NCBI RefSeq assembly: GCF_022751215.1
Contig: NZ_JAICDG010000004.1
Span: forward strand, 558,001 to 622,000
Origin: Actinomadura terrae
Lineage (GTDB): Bacteria; Actinomycetota; Actinomycetes; Streptosporangiales; Streptosporangiaceae
Length of the DNA: 64,000 nt
Reading direction: 5' to 3'
The notes under the pieces: model-generated
Databases searched by the model: none
The model's input: only the letters and a program-made list of their open reading frames with translations
What the model was told of the DNA's origin: nothing
Shown here: one piece after another, positions 9,604 through 18,007 of the stretch
How the letters are laid out: every line of letters begins with the position of its first letter
How positions within the stretch are numbered: position 1 is the first letter of the stretch
Program-made: the position numbers and the translations under genes

Positions 9604-11085
9604 ATGGGCAGGGACGTGGCCTCGGCCACCATCAGGGGCGAGGACAGGCGGCGGTACAGGAACAAGGTCCGCGCCTGCCTCGACGTGCTGGCCCGCATGC
9701 TGGGCGAGTCTCAGTTCGACTTCGAGCGACCCCACATCGGCCTGGAGATCGAGCTCAACCTGATCGACGCCCTCGGCGACCCGCTGATGCGCAACGAGGA
9801 CGTGCTCAAGGCCATCGCCGATCCGGCCTGGGCGACCGAGCTGGGCCAGTTCAACCTGGAGATCAACATCCCGCCCCGCGAGCTGGGCGGGGAGGGCACC
9901 GGCGAGCTGGAGGCCGAGGTCCGCGACCAGCTCGACCACGCCGAGACGCGCGCCCGCGAGGTCGGCGGGCGGCTGGTCATGATCGGCATCCTGCCGACGC
10001 TCCGCCGCTCCGACATCGGCGAGGAGATCCTCTCCGCCAACGCGCGCTACAAGATGCTGAACGACCAGATCTTCGCGGCGCGCGGCGAGGAGCTGCACAT
10101 CGCGATCGACGGTCCCGAGCCGCTGCGCATGCACGCCGACAACATCACCCCGGAGGCCGCGTGCACGAGCGTCCAGTACCACCTCCAGGTCAGCCCCGAG
10201 CAGTTCGGCGCGTACTGGAACGCCGCCCAGGCCCTCGCGGGCGCGCAGGTCGCGATGGGCTGCAACTCGCCGTACCTGTTCGGCCACCAGCTCTGGCACG
10301 AGACCCGCATCACGTTGTTCGAGCAGGCCACCGACACGCGGCCGGACGAGCTGAAGACGCAGGGCGTCCGCCCCCGGGTCTGGTTCGGGGAGCGCTGGGT
10401 CACCTCCGTCTTCGACCTGTTCGAGGAGAACACCCGCTACTTCCCCGCGCTGCTGCCGCTCTGCGACGAGGAGGACCCGGGCGCCGTCCTGGACGAGGGC
10501 GGCATCCCCGAGCTCGGTGAGCTGACCCTGCACAACGGAACCGTCTACCGCTGGAACCGTCCCATCTACGCGGTCGTCAAGGGCCGCCCCCACCTGCGCG
10601 TCGAGAACCGTGTGCTCCCCGCGGGCCCCACGGCCGCCGACGTCATCGCCAACGGCGCGTTCTACTACGGCGTCACGCGGATGCTCGCCGAGGAGGAACG
10701 CCCCGTCTGGACGCGCATGTCGTTCAGCAGCGCCGAGGTGAACCTGCACCGCGCCGCCCGCGACGGCCTCGAATCCAGCCTCTACTGGCCCGGCATGGGC
10801 GAGGTGCCCGCCGCCGAGCTGATCCTGCGCAAGCTCCTCCCCCTCGCCCACGAGGGCCTGGAGCGCTGGGGCGTGGACGCGTCGCGCCGCGACCGGCTCC
10901 TCGGCATCGTCGAACGCCGCTGCCTCACCGGCCAGACCGGGTCCGCATGGCAGATCGACACCGTCCACGCCCTGGAGAACTCCTACGGAGCCAGCCGCCA
11001 CGACGCCCTGCGCACCATGACGCGCGCGTACGCGGAGCACATCCGCGACAACGACCCCGTCCACACCTGGGAGGTCGGCCCCTAG
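9604..11085 (+). CDS. Glutamate-cysteine ligase family 2 (GCS2) protein
   Basis: 493-residue ATP-grasp-like carboxylate-amine ligase of the GCS2 family. Motifs: the Mg/glutamate-binding GLEIELNL near residue 42, QFNLEINIPPRELGG, and HIAIDGPEPL in the first half, then ENRVLPAGPTAADV in the C-terminal half. GCS2 proteins join an amino acid to the gamma-carboxyl of glutamate. In actinomycetes they are candidates for gamma-glutamylcysteine formation in ergothioneine synthesis (EgtA) or for other gamma-glutamyl transfers. No ergothioneine gene (egtB/egtD) is nearby, so the substrate is open. The start ATG has only a weak GGGA ribosome binding site. Confidence 0.85.
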   Translation: MGRDVASATIRGEDRRRYRNKVRACLDVLARMLGESQFDFERPHIGLEIELNLIDALGDPLMRNEDVLKAIADPAWATELGQFNLEINIPPRELGGEGTGELEAEVRDQLDHAETRAREVGGRLVMIGILPTLRRSDIGEEILSANARYKMLNDQIFAARGEELHIAIDGPEPLRMHADNITPEAACTSVQYHLQVSPEQFGAYWNAAQALAGAQVAMGCNSPYLFGHQLWHETRITLFEQATDTRPDELKTQGVRPRVWFGERWVTSVFDLFEENTRYFPALLPLCDEEDPGAVLDEGGIPELGELTLHNGTVYRWNRPIYAVVKGRPHLRVENRVLPAGPTAADVIANGAFYYGVTRMLAEEERPVWTRMSFSSAEVNLHRAARDGLESSLYWPGMGEVPAAELILRKLLPLAHEGLERWGVDASRRDRLLGIVERRCLTGQTGSAWQIDTVHALENSYGASRHDALRTMTRAYAEHIRDNDPVHTWEVGP

Positions 11086-11099
11086 GCGGTCTTCACGAT

Positions 11100-11202
11100 T
11101 CCTCCACAACTCGCACGCGGATCCTCCACAACTCGCACGCGGAGCACACATCTCGGGCTTCTAGAGTCTGGGCTTGTGACAGCGTCCGGGCTTGTGACAG
11201 CG
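11100..11202 (+). repeat. Two consecutive direct-repeat pairs before a response regulator
   Basis: A perfect 22-bp tandem duplication (11100-11121 and 11122-11143, beginning TCCTCCACAACTCGC) is followed by a 15-bp direct repeat with an 18-bp period (11170-11184 and 11188-11202, GGGCTTGTGACAGCG). The second pair contains both in-frame GTG start codons, 11176 and 11194. A -10-like TAGAGT lies at 11162-11167. The first pair could be tandem binding sites of the downstream OmpR-type regulator, which usually binds direct repeats; that is inference. Confidence 0.65.
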
Positions 11203-11889
11203 ACAGCGCCCCGCGTCCTCCTCGTCGAGGACGAGCCGACGATCGCGCGGGCCGTGGTGGACCGGCTCGTGGCCGAGGGATTCGCGGTGGACGTCGCCGC
11301 CGACGGCCCGGCCGCGGTCGACATGGCCCGCGCGTGCGAACCCGACCTCATCGTCCTGGACGTGATGCTGCCCGGGTTCGACGGGCTGGAAGTCTGCCGC
11401 CGCGTGCAGGCCGAGCGCTCGGTGCCGGTGCTCATGCTGACCGCCCGCGACGACGAGACGGACCTGCTCGTCGGCCTCGCCGTCGGCGCCGACGACTACG
11501 TGACCAAGCCGTTCAGCATGCGCGAGCTGGTCGCCCGCATCCGCGCGCTGCTGCGCCGCGTCCAGCGTCCCGCGCCGGACGCGGCGTCCGCGCCGCATCC
11601 GCCGGTGCTGCGGATCGGCCCGCTGGAGGTGGACGCGCGGGCGCGCCGCGTCCGCCGGGACGGCCGCGAGGTGCACCTGACGCCGACCGAGTTCGACCTG
11701 CTCGCCTGCCTCGCCCGGAACCGGGGGGCGGTGCTGACCCGCGCCGTCCTGCTCGAACAGGTGTGGGACTGGGCGGACGCGTCCGGGACCCGCGTGGTCG
11801 ACAGCCACGTCAAGGCGCTGCGCCGCAAGCTCGGCCCCGACCTCATCCGCACCGTGCACGGCGTCGGCTACAGCCTGGACTCCGCGTGA
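11176..11889 (+). CDS. OmpR-family two-component response regulator
   Basis: 237 residues: receiver domain (acidic pair in LLVEDEPTI, phospho-acceptor Asp in LIVLDVMLPGFDG, conserved Lys in DDYVTKPF) and a C-terminal winged helix (LTPTEFDLLACLARNRG, then VDSHVKALRRKLG). It pairs with the histidine kinase that follows and overlaps it by four bases (GTGA). Two in-frame GTG codons created by a direct repeat compete as starts. The -10-like TAGAGT ending at 11167 would place the transcription start at the first, which favours a leaderless message; the second would shorten the protein by six residues. Confidence 0.93.
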   Translation: MTASGLVTATAPRVLLVEDEPTIARAVVDRLVAEGFAVDVAADGPAAVDMARACEPDLIVLDVMLPGFDGLEVCRRVQAERSVPVLMLTARDDETDLLVGLAVGADDYVTKPFSMRELVARIRALLRRVQRPAPDAASAPHPPVLRIGPLEVDARARRVRRDGREVHLTPTEFDLLACLARNRGAVLTRAVLLEQVWDWADASGTRVVDSHVKALRRKLGPDLIRTVHGVGYSLDSA

Positions 11890-12947
11890 GGGTTATCCAC
11901 AGGTTGTGGGCGAGCTTGCCGCGCCCGCTGGACCCGCTACGCTCGATCAAGGTGAAGTTCGGCGTCGTGGTGGTGGTCACGGCGTGCGTGGCGGTGCTGA
12001 TCGTCCTGTGGGGCTACCCGCTGGGCTTCCGCGCGCGGCAGACGATGCCGGTCGGCGTGCTGATCTCGCTCGTCGTCATCCAACTGCTCGCGCACGGCAT
12101 GACGGCCCCGCTGCGCGAGATGACGGCCGCCGCGCGGGCGATGGCGCGCGGCGACTACAGCCGCCGCGTCCGCGCCACCTCCCGCGACGAGGTCGGCGAG
12201 CTCGCGCACGCGTTCAACCGGATGGCCGCCGACCTCGCCGAGGTCGACCGGCAGCGCCGCGAGTTCGTCGCGAACGTCTCGCACGAGCTGCGCACCCCGA
12301 TCAGTGCGCTGCGGGCCGTCCTGGAGAACGTCGCCGACGGCGTCACCCTGGCGACGCCCGACGTCCTCGACTCGGCGCTCGACCAGACCGAGCGGCTCGG
12401 CCGCCTGGTGACGCAGCTCCTCGACCTGTCCCGCGCCGACGCGGGCGCCGCGTCCCTGGACCTGTCCCGCCTGGACGTCGCCGCGTTCGTCGCCGACGTG
12501 ACCGCCGAGGCCGCCGCGAGCCACCCCGGCGCCCGCTTCGTCTCCGACGTCACGCCCGGCCTGCACGCCACCGCCGACCGCGACCGCCTCCACCAGGTCA
12601 TCGCCAACCTGCTGGACAACGCCGCCCGGCACGGCCCGCCCGGCACCCCGGTCACCGTCACCGCGCGCCCCGGCGCCGCCCCGGGCGGCCTGGTCCTGGA
12701 GGTCGCCGACGAGGGCCCCGGCATCCCGCCCGCCGAACGCACCCGCGTCTTCGAACGCTTCTCCCGAGGCGCCCCCAGCACCCCCGCGACGCCCCGGGCC
12801 GCCCAGGGCACCCCCGGCGGCGGCACCGGCCTCGGCCTCGCCATCGCACGCTGGGCGACCGACCTGCACGGCGGCGACATCACCGTCCTGGACACCCCCG
12901 AAGGCTGCCGAATCCGCGTCCGCCTCCCCGCCGCCCCCCTCCCCTGA
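11886..12947 (+). CDS. Sensor histidine kinase, partner of the preceding regulator
   Basis: 353-residue kinase starting at a GTG that overlaps the regulator's stop codon, so the two are translationally coupled. Two transmembrane helices (about 25-45 and 53-72) are joined by only about seven residues, so there is almost no extracellular sensor. It may sense the membrane itself or a partner. HAMP, H-box NVSHELRTPISALR, N-box NLLDNAARHG, G1 DEGPGIP and G2 GGGTGLGLAIA follow, with a Pro/Ala-rich insertion just before G2. The frame is open far upstream, but that part overlaps the regulator in another frame. Confidence 0.93.
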   Translation: MRVIHRLWASLPRPLDPLRSIKVKFGVVVVVTACVAVLIVLWGYPLGFRARQTMPVGVLISLVVIQLLAHGMTAPLREMTAAARAMARGDYSRRVRATSRDEVGELAHAFNRMAADLAEVDRQRREFVANVSHELRTPISALRAVLENVADGVTLATPDVLDSALDQTERLGRLVTQLLDLSRADAGAASLDLSRLDVAAFVADVTAEAAASHPGARFVSDVTPGLHATADRDRLHQVIANLLDNAARHGPPGTPVTVTARPGAAPGGLVLEVADEGPGIPPAERTRVFERFSRGAPSTPATPRAAQGTPGGGTGLGLAIARWATDLHGGDITVLDTPEGCRIRVRLPAAPLP

Positions 12948-12970
12948 CCGGCGGGGGGCCGGGTCAGGGG
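12941..12970. terminator. Hairpin spanning two convergent stop codons
   Basis: Arms CCCCTGACC (12941-12949) and GGTCAGGGG (12962-12970) pair perfectly around a G/C-rich loop. The stem contains the stop codons of both the histidine kinase (12945-12947) and the Nudix gene (12964-12966), a compact shared terminator. Confidence 0.7.
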
Positions 12971-13545
12971 TTCTCGTGGAGGGTCAGCAGGGCGTAGGCG
13001 GCGACGGAGGAGTCGTCGGTGATGCGGCCGTCGCGGATCATGGTCTTGACCTCGGCGCGGCTGAACCAGCGCTGGCGCATGTCCTGCTCCTCCGGCTCGC
13101 GGTCGGTCTCGCCCGGGCTGAGGTCGGCGGCGACGAAGACGTTGAAGCCCTGGCCGGTCGTCCCGTGCGAGCAGTTCAGGTAGCCGAGGTGCGTCAGGGA
13201 CGCGGCGCGCAGGCCCGTCTCCTGCGCGAGTTCGAGGCGGGCGAGCTCCTCCGGGTCGGCCTCCTGGCGGCCCGGGAGCGTGCCCTGGGGAAAACTCCAG
13301 GTGCGGCGCCGGATCGGGTAGCGGTACTCCTCGACGAGGTGGAACCCGCCGTCCTCCATCGGGATCACCAGGACGAAGTCGGGCTTGTCGACGACGCCGT
13401 AGATGCCGCGCGAGCCGTCCAGCCGCTCGACCTCGTCCTCGCGGACGAGCATCCACGGGTTCTCGTACACCACCCGCGTGGCGACCCGCCGGACCGCGTG
13501 CTCCCCGCCGTCGTGCTCCCTACCCTGCTCCCCGCCGTCGTGCAT
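12964..13545 (-). CDS. Nudix hydrolase with degenerate Nudix box
   Basis: 193-residue protein of the ADP-ribose-pyrophosphatase-like Nudix group seen in actinomycetes (YGVVDKPDFVLVIP, YRYPIRRRTWSFPQG). The Nudix box reads EELARLELAQETGL. In the consensus REUXEEXGU the Arg is replaced by Leu and the first Glu of the EE pair by Gln, so metal binding and hydrolysis may be weakened or shifted. The N-terminus is a hydrophilic DGGEQ/DGGEH repeat of about 18 residues. Its ATG follows the GntR stop codon directly (TGA-ATG), so the two form an operon with coupled translation. Confidence 0.88.
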   Translation of the reverse strand: MHDGGEQGREHDGGEHAVRRVATRVVYENPWMLVREDEVERLDGSRGIYGVVDKPDFVLVIPMEDGGFHLVEEYRYPIRRRTWSFPQGTLPGRQEADPEELARLELAQETGLRAASLTHLGYLNCSHGTTGQGFNVFVAADLSPGETDREPEEQDMRQRWFSRAEVKTMIRDGRITDDSSVAAYALLTLHENP

Positions 13546-14295
13546 TCAGGCTCCCGACCCGTATCGGTAGACGAGTTCGTGCCGGTCGCCCACCACCACC
13601 CGGTGGGTGACCTCGACCACCCGGTCGTCCTGGTCGTGGGCGCGCCGCCACACGGTCAGGACGGGCTGCTCGGCGCCGATCGACAGCGTCCGCTGCTCGT
13701 CCACGAGCGGCATCCGGCAGGTGACCGACTCCTCGAACGTGATGCGGTGACCGGCCTCCTCCAGCCGCGAGTAGATCCCGCCCGGGCCCGTGTCGATCTC
13801 GCGCAGCACCGGGAGCCGCGCGACGATGTCCATGATCACCCACGTGGTCGCGGTCTGCACGGGCGGCTCCCCCTCGACGCCCTGGACGCGCGCCCGCTCC
13901 AGCACCCGCGTCCCGGCGGGCACCGCGAGCCGGCGGGCGACCTGCGCGTCGGCGTCGGTCTCGCGGACCGTGGTGCGGGTGAACGGCCGCCGCCCGTCCG
14001 CGCGCACCGACACGTGGAAGCCGCGCCAGCCGCCGACCTGCCGGGTGACGTCGGACGCGGCGCGCCGCACCGGCCGCTCCGGCCGCACCTGCACGCCCGC
14101 GCCGCGCGTGGCCTGCACGAGGCCCTGTTCGGCGAGCATCCGCAGCGCCCGCCGGACGGTCGAGCGGTCGGCGTCGAACTCGCGCGCCAGCTCCCGCTCG
14201 GACGGCAGCCAGGCGCCCGCCGCCAGCTCGCCCTCGACGATCCGGGCGGCGAGCGCGCTCGTGATCGCCTGGGCCTTGGCGGGGGGACGCGGCAT
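13546..14295 (-). CDS. GntR-family regulator with UTRA domain (HutC type)
   Basis: 249 residues: N-terminal winged helix (WLPSERELAREFDADRST then VRRALRMLAEQGLV, residues about 28-65) and a C-terminal UTRA ligand-binding domain (from about 90) of the HutC subfamily. It should repress by binding DNA as a dimer and release on binding a small metabolite. It is transcribed with the Nudix gene, which suggests a nucleotide- or sugar-linked ligand, but that is inference. An inverted repeat GGTAG-AC-CTACC lies 220 bases upstream, closer to the small gene at 14550. Confidence 0.92.
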   Translation of the reverse strand: MPRPPAKAQAITSALAARIVEGELAAGAWLPSERELAREFDADRSTVRRALRMLAEQGLVQATRGAGVQVRPERPVRRAASDVTRQVGGWRGFHVSVRADGRRPFTRTTVRETDADAQVARRLAVPAGTRVLERARVQGVEGEPPVQTATTWVIMDIVARLPVLREIDTGPGGIYSRLEEAGHRITFEESVTCRMPLVDEQRTLSIGAEQPVLTVWRRAHDQDDRVVEVTHRVVVGDRHELVYRYGSGA

Positions 14296-14514
14296 AGCTG
14301 ATCTGCTCCGAACTGCGTGCTTTGGTCGTCCAACCTACAGCGTGGCCCGGTCGTGCCGAGGCCCCGACCTGGGGATCGGGGTCCCGTGGGCCCGCCGGAC
14401 GCGGGGGGGCGGCGGCGCGGTGCCCGGCGGTGACCGGTTCCGGCCGTGCCGCGCTCGGCGTCGCGGATGGGGTCTTCGTCCATAGGCCCTCCCGCGTCGC
14501 GGTCGCCGACCTAG

Positions 14515-14526
14515 GGTAGACCTACC
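14515..14526. promoter_or_regulatory. Inverted repeat GGTAG-N2-CTACC
   Basis: A perfect 12-bp inverted repeat sits 24 bases before the GTG of the small gene at 14550, where a repressor would block transcription. Binding by the divergent GntR regulator is possible but unproven. Confidence 0.4.
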
Positions 14527-14549
14527 ATGACGCGACCAAGGAGTCCGCG

Positions 14550-14777
14550 GTGTCCTTAATGAGGTGCATGCCGGGTTGGCACGCCGAGCGCTCGGCGAGG
14601 GGGCTCCGGGCGACCCGGGTGACCTCCCTGACGAACTACCAGATCAGGAACGGTTGCCTGAGGGAACTCGTCGCGGGGGACGAGGGCGAGCTGTGGCTGC
14701 TGTGCGACGCGCAGACCCGGCTCGCCGAACGCGTCGCGACCGCCGAGAGGCTGCGCGTGAACCGGAGCGACGCCTGA
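14550..14777 (+). CDS. Small protein of unknown function
   Basis: A 75-residue frame that I do not recognise. Support is an exact AAGGAG ribosome binding site six bases before the GTG, and an inverted repeat just upstream. The product starts with a Cys/Trp-containing segment (RCMPGWHAER), then NYQIRNGCLRELV and an acidic GDEGELWLLCD, ending basic. It has three cysteines and no signal peptide or membrane segment, so it is probably cytosolic. The WLLCDAQTRLAERVATAERLR tail, read as WLLCD then AQTRLAERVATAERL, is likely helical. Internal ATGs exist at 14559 and 14568. Confidence 0.55.
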   Translation: MSLMRCMPGWHAERSARGLRATRVTSLTNYQIRNGCLRELVAGDEGELWLLCDAQTRLAERVATAERLRVNRSDA

Positions 14778-14956
14778 CGTTCGCGTGGCCCGTGCGGGTC
14801 GAACCGCGAGCTGGCGGCCGCCGGGGCGCGAAGTCCAGGTCGAGAAACGCCCAATTCGCGCCCTTTATGTGAATAAATAATACAAACAGGACACTCTGGT
14901 TCATCTTGCTACTCGGTGCGACAGTGAGGACACGACCGACCGATGCGTGAGGTGCC

Positions 14957-16537
14957 ATGTCCGGCGACGGCGAACGTCCGAGCGCGTTAGCGGCGACCGG
15001 ACGCGCCCTGGACGACCGTTTCGGCGGAACCGCATTTCTGCGCAAGGCGATCCGCAAGGCGTTCCCCGACCACTGGAGCTTCCTGCTCGGCGAGATCGCG
15101 ATGTACTCGTTCGCGATCATTGTGCTGACCGGGGTCTTCCTCACCCTGTTCTTCCGGCCGAGCATGCACGAGGTCGTCTACGACGGCTCCTACGAGCCGC
15201 TGCGCGGCGTCCGAATGAGCGAGGCGTACGCGTCCACGCTGGACATCAGCTTCGACGTGCGCGGCGGGCTGCTCGTTCGGCAGCTGCACCACTGGGCGAC
15301 GATCATCTTCATGGCGGCGATCGTCGTCCACCTCCTGCGCAACTTCTTCACCGGAGCGTTCCGCAGGCCGCGCGAGCTCAACTGGCTGATCGGCGTCACC
15401 CTGTTCCTGCTGGTGATGCTGAACGGACTGTTCGGCTACTCGCTGCCGGACGACCTGCTGTCGGGCACCGGCATCCGCATCCTCGAAGGCGTCATCGCCT
15501 CGCTCCCGCTCGTCGGCTCCTACCTGCTGATGTTCCTGTTCGACGGCGAGTTCCCCGGCGAGATGATCGTCCCGCGCCTGTACGTCGTGCACATTCTGCT
15601 GATCCCGGGCATCCTGCTCGCGCTCATTCCGCTGCACGCCGTCGTGCTGACCTGGCGGCAGACGCACACGCAGTTCCCGGGCAAGGGCAGCACCAACCGC
15701 ACCGTGCGCGGCTACCCGTTCTTCCCGGTGTTCGTCGCGAAGACGACCGCGTTCTTCCTCTGGGTCCTCGGCGTGACGGCCCTGCTCGCGACGTTCTTCC
15801 AGATCAACCCGATCTGGCTGTTCGGCCCCTACGACCCGGGCGCGATCAGCTCCGGCTCCCAGCCCGACTGGTACATGGGTTGGCTGGAGGGCGCCCTGCG
15901 CATGATGCCCGCCTGGGAGATCAACGCGTGGGGGCACACGCTTCCGCTGAGCGTCCTCGTCCCCGCGCTGGGCGTGCCCGGGCTCCTGTTCACCGGCCTC
16001 GCCGCCTACCCGTTCCTCGAACGGTGGGTGACCGGCGACGACCGCGTGCACCACCTGCTCGACCGGCCCCGGGACGTCCCCGCGCGGACCGGCCTCGGCA
16101 CCGGAGGCGTCGTCTTCTACGGCGTCCTCTGGGCGGCGGGCGGCAACGACGTGATCGCCGACCGCTTCTCCGTCCCGTTGTTCTGGACGACCTGGTTCTT
16201 CCGCGGCGCCATCGTCCTCGGGCCCGTGCTGGCCTACGTGATCGCGTACCGCGTCTGCCTCGGCCTCCAGCGCCGCGACCTCGCCCTCGCCGCGCACGGC
16301 CTGGAGACCGGCGTCATCCGCCGGTCGCCGTCCGGCGCGTACACCGAGGTCGAACGTCCGCTGGACGGGGAACGCCTGGCCCCGATCGTGGACGACCGTC
16401 CGCCCGCCGCCATGCCACTGCCCGAGGACGCCCCCGCCCGGCTCGGCCGCCTGCGCCGCAGCCTCAACCGCCATTTCACGCGCGACCTACGCGTTCCCCC
16501 AGCACGCGAATCCTTGGAAGCCTCCACCTCGGACTAA
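14957..16537 (+). CDS. qcrB: Cytochrome b subunit of cytochrome bc1 (QcrB), orphan
   Basis: 526-residue actinobacterial cytochrome b with N-terminal b6-type core and about eight to nine membrane helices. Haem-ligating histidines are in RQLHHWATIIF / VVHLLRNFF and YVVHILLIPG / LIPLHAVVLT. The quinol-site PEWY motif appears as QPDWYMGW, the usual actinobacterial form. It should carry electrons from menaquinol towards the cytochrome c branch. The normal partners qcrC and qcrA are absent on both sides, so this is a stand-alone paralogue, perhaps a spare or low-oxygen copy. The start follows a GAGG ribosome binding site and an AT-rich leader (14840-14890). Confidence 0.92.
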   Translation: MSGDGERPSALAATGRALDDRFGGTAFLRKAIRKAFPDHWSFLLGEIAMYSFAIIVLTGVFLTLFFRPSMHEVVYDGSYEPLRGVRMSEAYASTLDISFDVRGGLLVRQLHHWATIIFMAAIVVHLLRNFFTGAFRRPRELNWLIGVTLFLLVMLNGLFGYSLPDDLLSGTGIRILEGVIASLPLVGSYLLMFLFDGEFPGEMIVPRLYVVHILLIPGILLALIPLHAVVLTWRQTHTQFPGKGSTNRTVRGYPFFPVFVAKTTAFFLWVLGVTALLATFFQINPIWLFGPYDPGAISSGSQPDWYMGWLEGALRMMPAWEINAWGHTLPLSVLVPALGVPGLLFTGLAAYPFLERWVTGDDRVHHLLDRPRDVPARTGLGTGGVVFYGVLWAAGGNDVIADRFSVPLFWTTWFFRGAIVLGPVLAYVIAYRVCLGLQRRDLALAAHGLETGVIRRSPSGAYTEVERPLDGERLAPIVDDRPPAAMPLPEDAPARLGRLRRSLNRHFTRDLRVPPARESLEASTSD

Positions 16538-16682
16538 CCGGCCTTTCCAGGGCATCGGTAACCACGAAACTCAATGTCCGATTCTCCCCGGCACGCCGCA
16601 CACCAGGGATATCCGCCGCCACCCGGGAAAAAATACTTCGACCGCGATGCAATCAAGGCCGCACCGGTTGAAAAAGGGACCG

Positions 16683-16711
16683 TTGACCGCTTCTGCGGCG
16701 CGGCTTACCGT
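16683..16711 (+). promoter_or_regulatory. Promoter of the DUF4360 operon
   Basis: TTGACC (16683-16688), a 17-bp spacer and TACCGT (16706-16711) form a plausible housekeeping promoter. It would start transcription about 42 bases before the first DUF4360 gene, and no other strong promoter was seen within the array. Confidence 0.5.
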
Positions 16712-16759
16712 CGCGGTGAACTCGCCGGTGAGATATCGCTGCGAAATGGAGACACGGCC

Positions 16760-17377
16760 ATGGAGAAGACCGGAAAGGCGGCGTTCGCCGCGGTCGGCGC
16801 CACCGCCCTCCCCCTGCTGACGGCGCTCCCCGCGTCCGCCGACCCGGCACCGCCCGCCGTCATCCAGGTCGAGTCCACCCCGACGTCCTGCCCGGTCGAG
16901 ACGATGGTCGTCGCCTCCTCCCCGAAGGACGGCAGGATCAGCCTCCACCCGTCGTCGTTCAGGGCGTCCGTCGGGAAGGACGTGCCGGCCGAAGCAGCCC
17001 AGAAGTCCTGCAAGCTCGCACTGCGGCTCATCATGCCGGTGAGCTCCACCTGGGCACTCGAAAGCATCGGCACCAACGGCACGGCGAACCTGGACCGCGG
17101 GGTCACCGGCAAAGTGACGCAACGCTACCGCCTCCAGGGAAGCGCCCGGCACCACGAGATCTCGCACACGCTCAAGGGCCCCGACGCCACCTTGCAGTTC
17201 GACGACGAGACGCCACTGGAATTCGCCCCCTGCGCGGAGCAGCGCACCCTTGAACTTGAAACTCACCTCCAGGTGAAGTCGCCCGACGAGACCCGCTCCG
17301 GCTCGATCGCAACGGAGTTCCCCGGCGGCGGCACGACGTACAACTTCGTCTACAAATCCTGCACGCCGGAGGAATGA
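16760..17377 (+). CDS. Secreted DUF4360 protein, copy 1
   Basis: 205-residue secreted protein: signal peptide with cleavage after ALPASA (residue 27), then one DUF4360 domain. The four conserved cysteines are at 44 (TSCP), 84 (QKSC), 158 (APC) and 201 (YKSC), enough for two disulphides. Other family marks are SSTWALESI, GTANLDRGVTG and the FDDETPLE stretch. DUF4360 proteins are small exported proteins of bacteria and fungi without known function. The ATG at 16760 has GGAG eight bases upstream. The frame is open from 16574, but the added residues hide the signal peptide. It heads an array of four paralogues and is followed six bases later by copy 2. Confidence 0.88.
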   Translation: MEKTGKAAFAAVGATALPLLTALPASADPAPPAVIQVESTPTSCPVETMVVASSPKDGRISLHPSSFRASVGKDVPAEAAQKSCKLALRLIMPVSSTWALESIGTNGTANLDRGVTGKVTQRYRLQGSARHHEISHTLKGPDATLQFDDETPLEFAPCAEQRTLELETHLQVKSPDETRSGSIATEFPGGGTTYNFVYKSCTPEE

Positions 17378-17383
17378 TCCCCC

Positions 17384-18007
17384 ATGAGGAACACCAGAAA
17401 AGCAGCGCTCGCCGCACTCGGCGCGACCGCCCTACCCCTGCTGACGGCAACCCCCGCGTCCGCCGACCCGCCACCACGGGTCACCGTCAAAGTGGTCTCC
17501 CTTTGGGGGTGCGGGGGCACTAATTCGGCGGTCGCCACCGTTACTCCCCCTTCACCTGACGGATTTGGAGTCAGCGTCTACACTGCGGCCTTCAAAGCGT
17601 CCGCTGGGAAGGATGTACCCGCCGAGGAGGCCCGGATTACCTGCAATTTGACCCTGATCATCAACCTCCCACTGGAATACACCTGGGTGCTCAAGAGCAC
17701 CAAGCTCCGCGGCACGGCGGACCTCGCCCCTGAGGCAACTGGCGAGGTGGCGACCAGGAACTGGATCCAAGGAAAAGATCCGGGCCGCGAGATCTCACGC
17801 ACGATCAAGGCTCCGACACAATCCTGGCGGCTCGAAGACCAAACGCCACTGGAAAATCCCTGTGGAGAAGCCCGCTTTTTCACCATTTCTACGCGACTCC
17901 AGGTGACGGCGGCCGACACAGTCAGGGCGAGCTCGATATCGATGAATGAACCACCCGACGGCAGAGCAGATTTCACCTTCGGCTACAAGTCCTGTAAGCC
18001 ATCATGA
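17384..18007 (+). CDS. Secreted DUF4360 protein, copy 2
   Basis: 207 residues, signal peptide ending ATPASA and the four DUF4360 cysteines (LWGCGG, RITC, NPCGE, YKSC). The N-terminal sequence RKAALAALGATALPLLTA is nearly the same as in the neighbouring copies, while the mature parts are strongly diverged. That pattern suggests old duplication with conservation or conversion of the export signal. Its stop codon overlaps the start of copy 3 (ATGA), so the two are translationally coupled. The function of the family is unknown. Confidence 0.88.
   Translation: MRNTRKAALAALGATALPLLTATPASADPPPRVTVKVVSLWGCGGTNSAVATVTPPSPDGFGVSVYTAAFKASAGKDVPAEEARITCNLTLIINLPLEYTWVLKSTKLRGTADLAPEATGEVATRNWIQGKDPGREISRTIKAPTQSWRLEDQTPLENPCGEARFFTISTRLQVTAADTVRASSISMNEPPDGRADFTFGYKSCKPS

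Noticed and set aside
7924-11151. 1075-codon open frame on the minus strand
   Set aside because: It covers an identified kinase and the ligase in other frames, is Arg/Ala/Pro-rich without domain motifs, and is a by-product of high GC content.
10947-11885. Upstream extension of the histidine kinase frame
   Set aside because: It runs through the response regulator in another frame; the GTG at 11886 overlapping the regulator stop is the natural start.
16574-16759. Longer N-terminus for the first DUF4360 protein
   Set aside because: It would bury the signal peptide, and the ATG at 16760 has a well-spaced ribosome binding site and matches the start of its paralogues.
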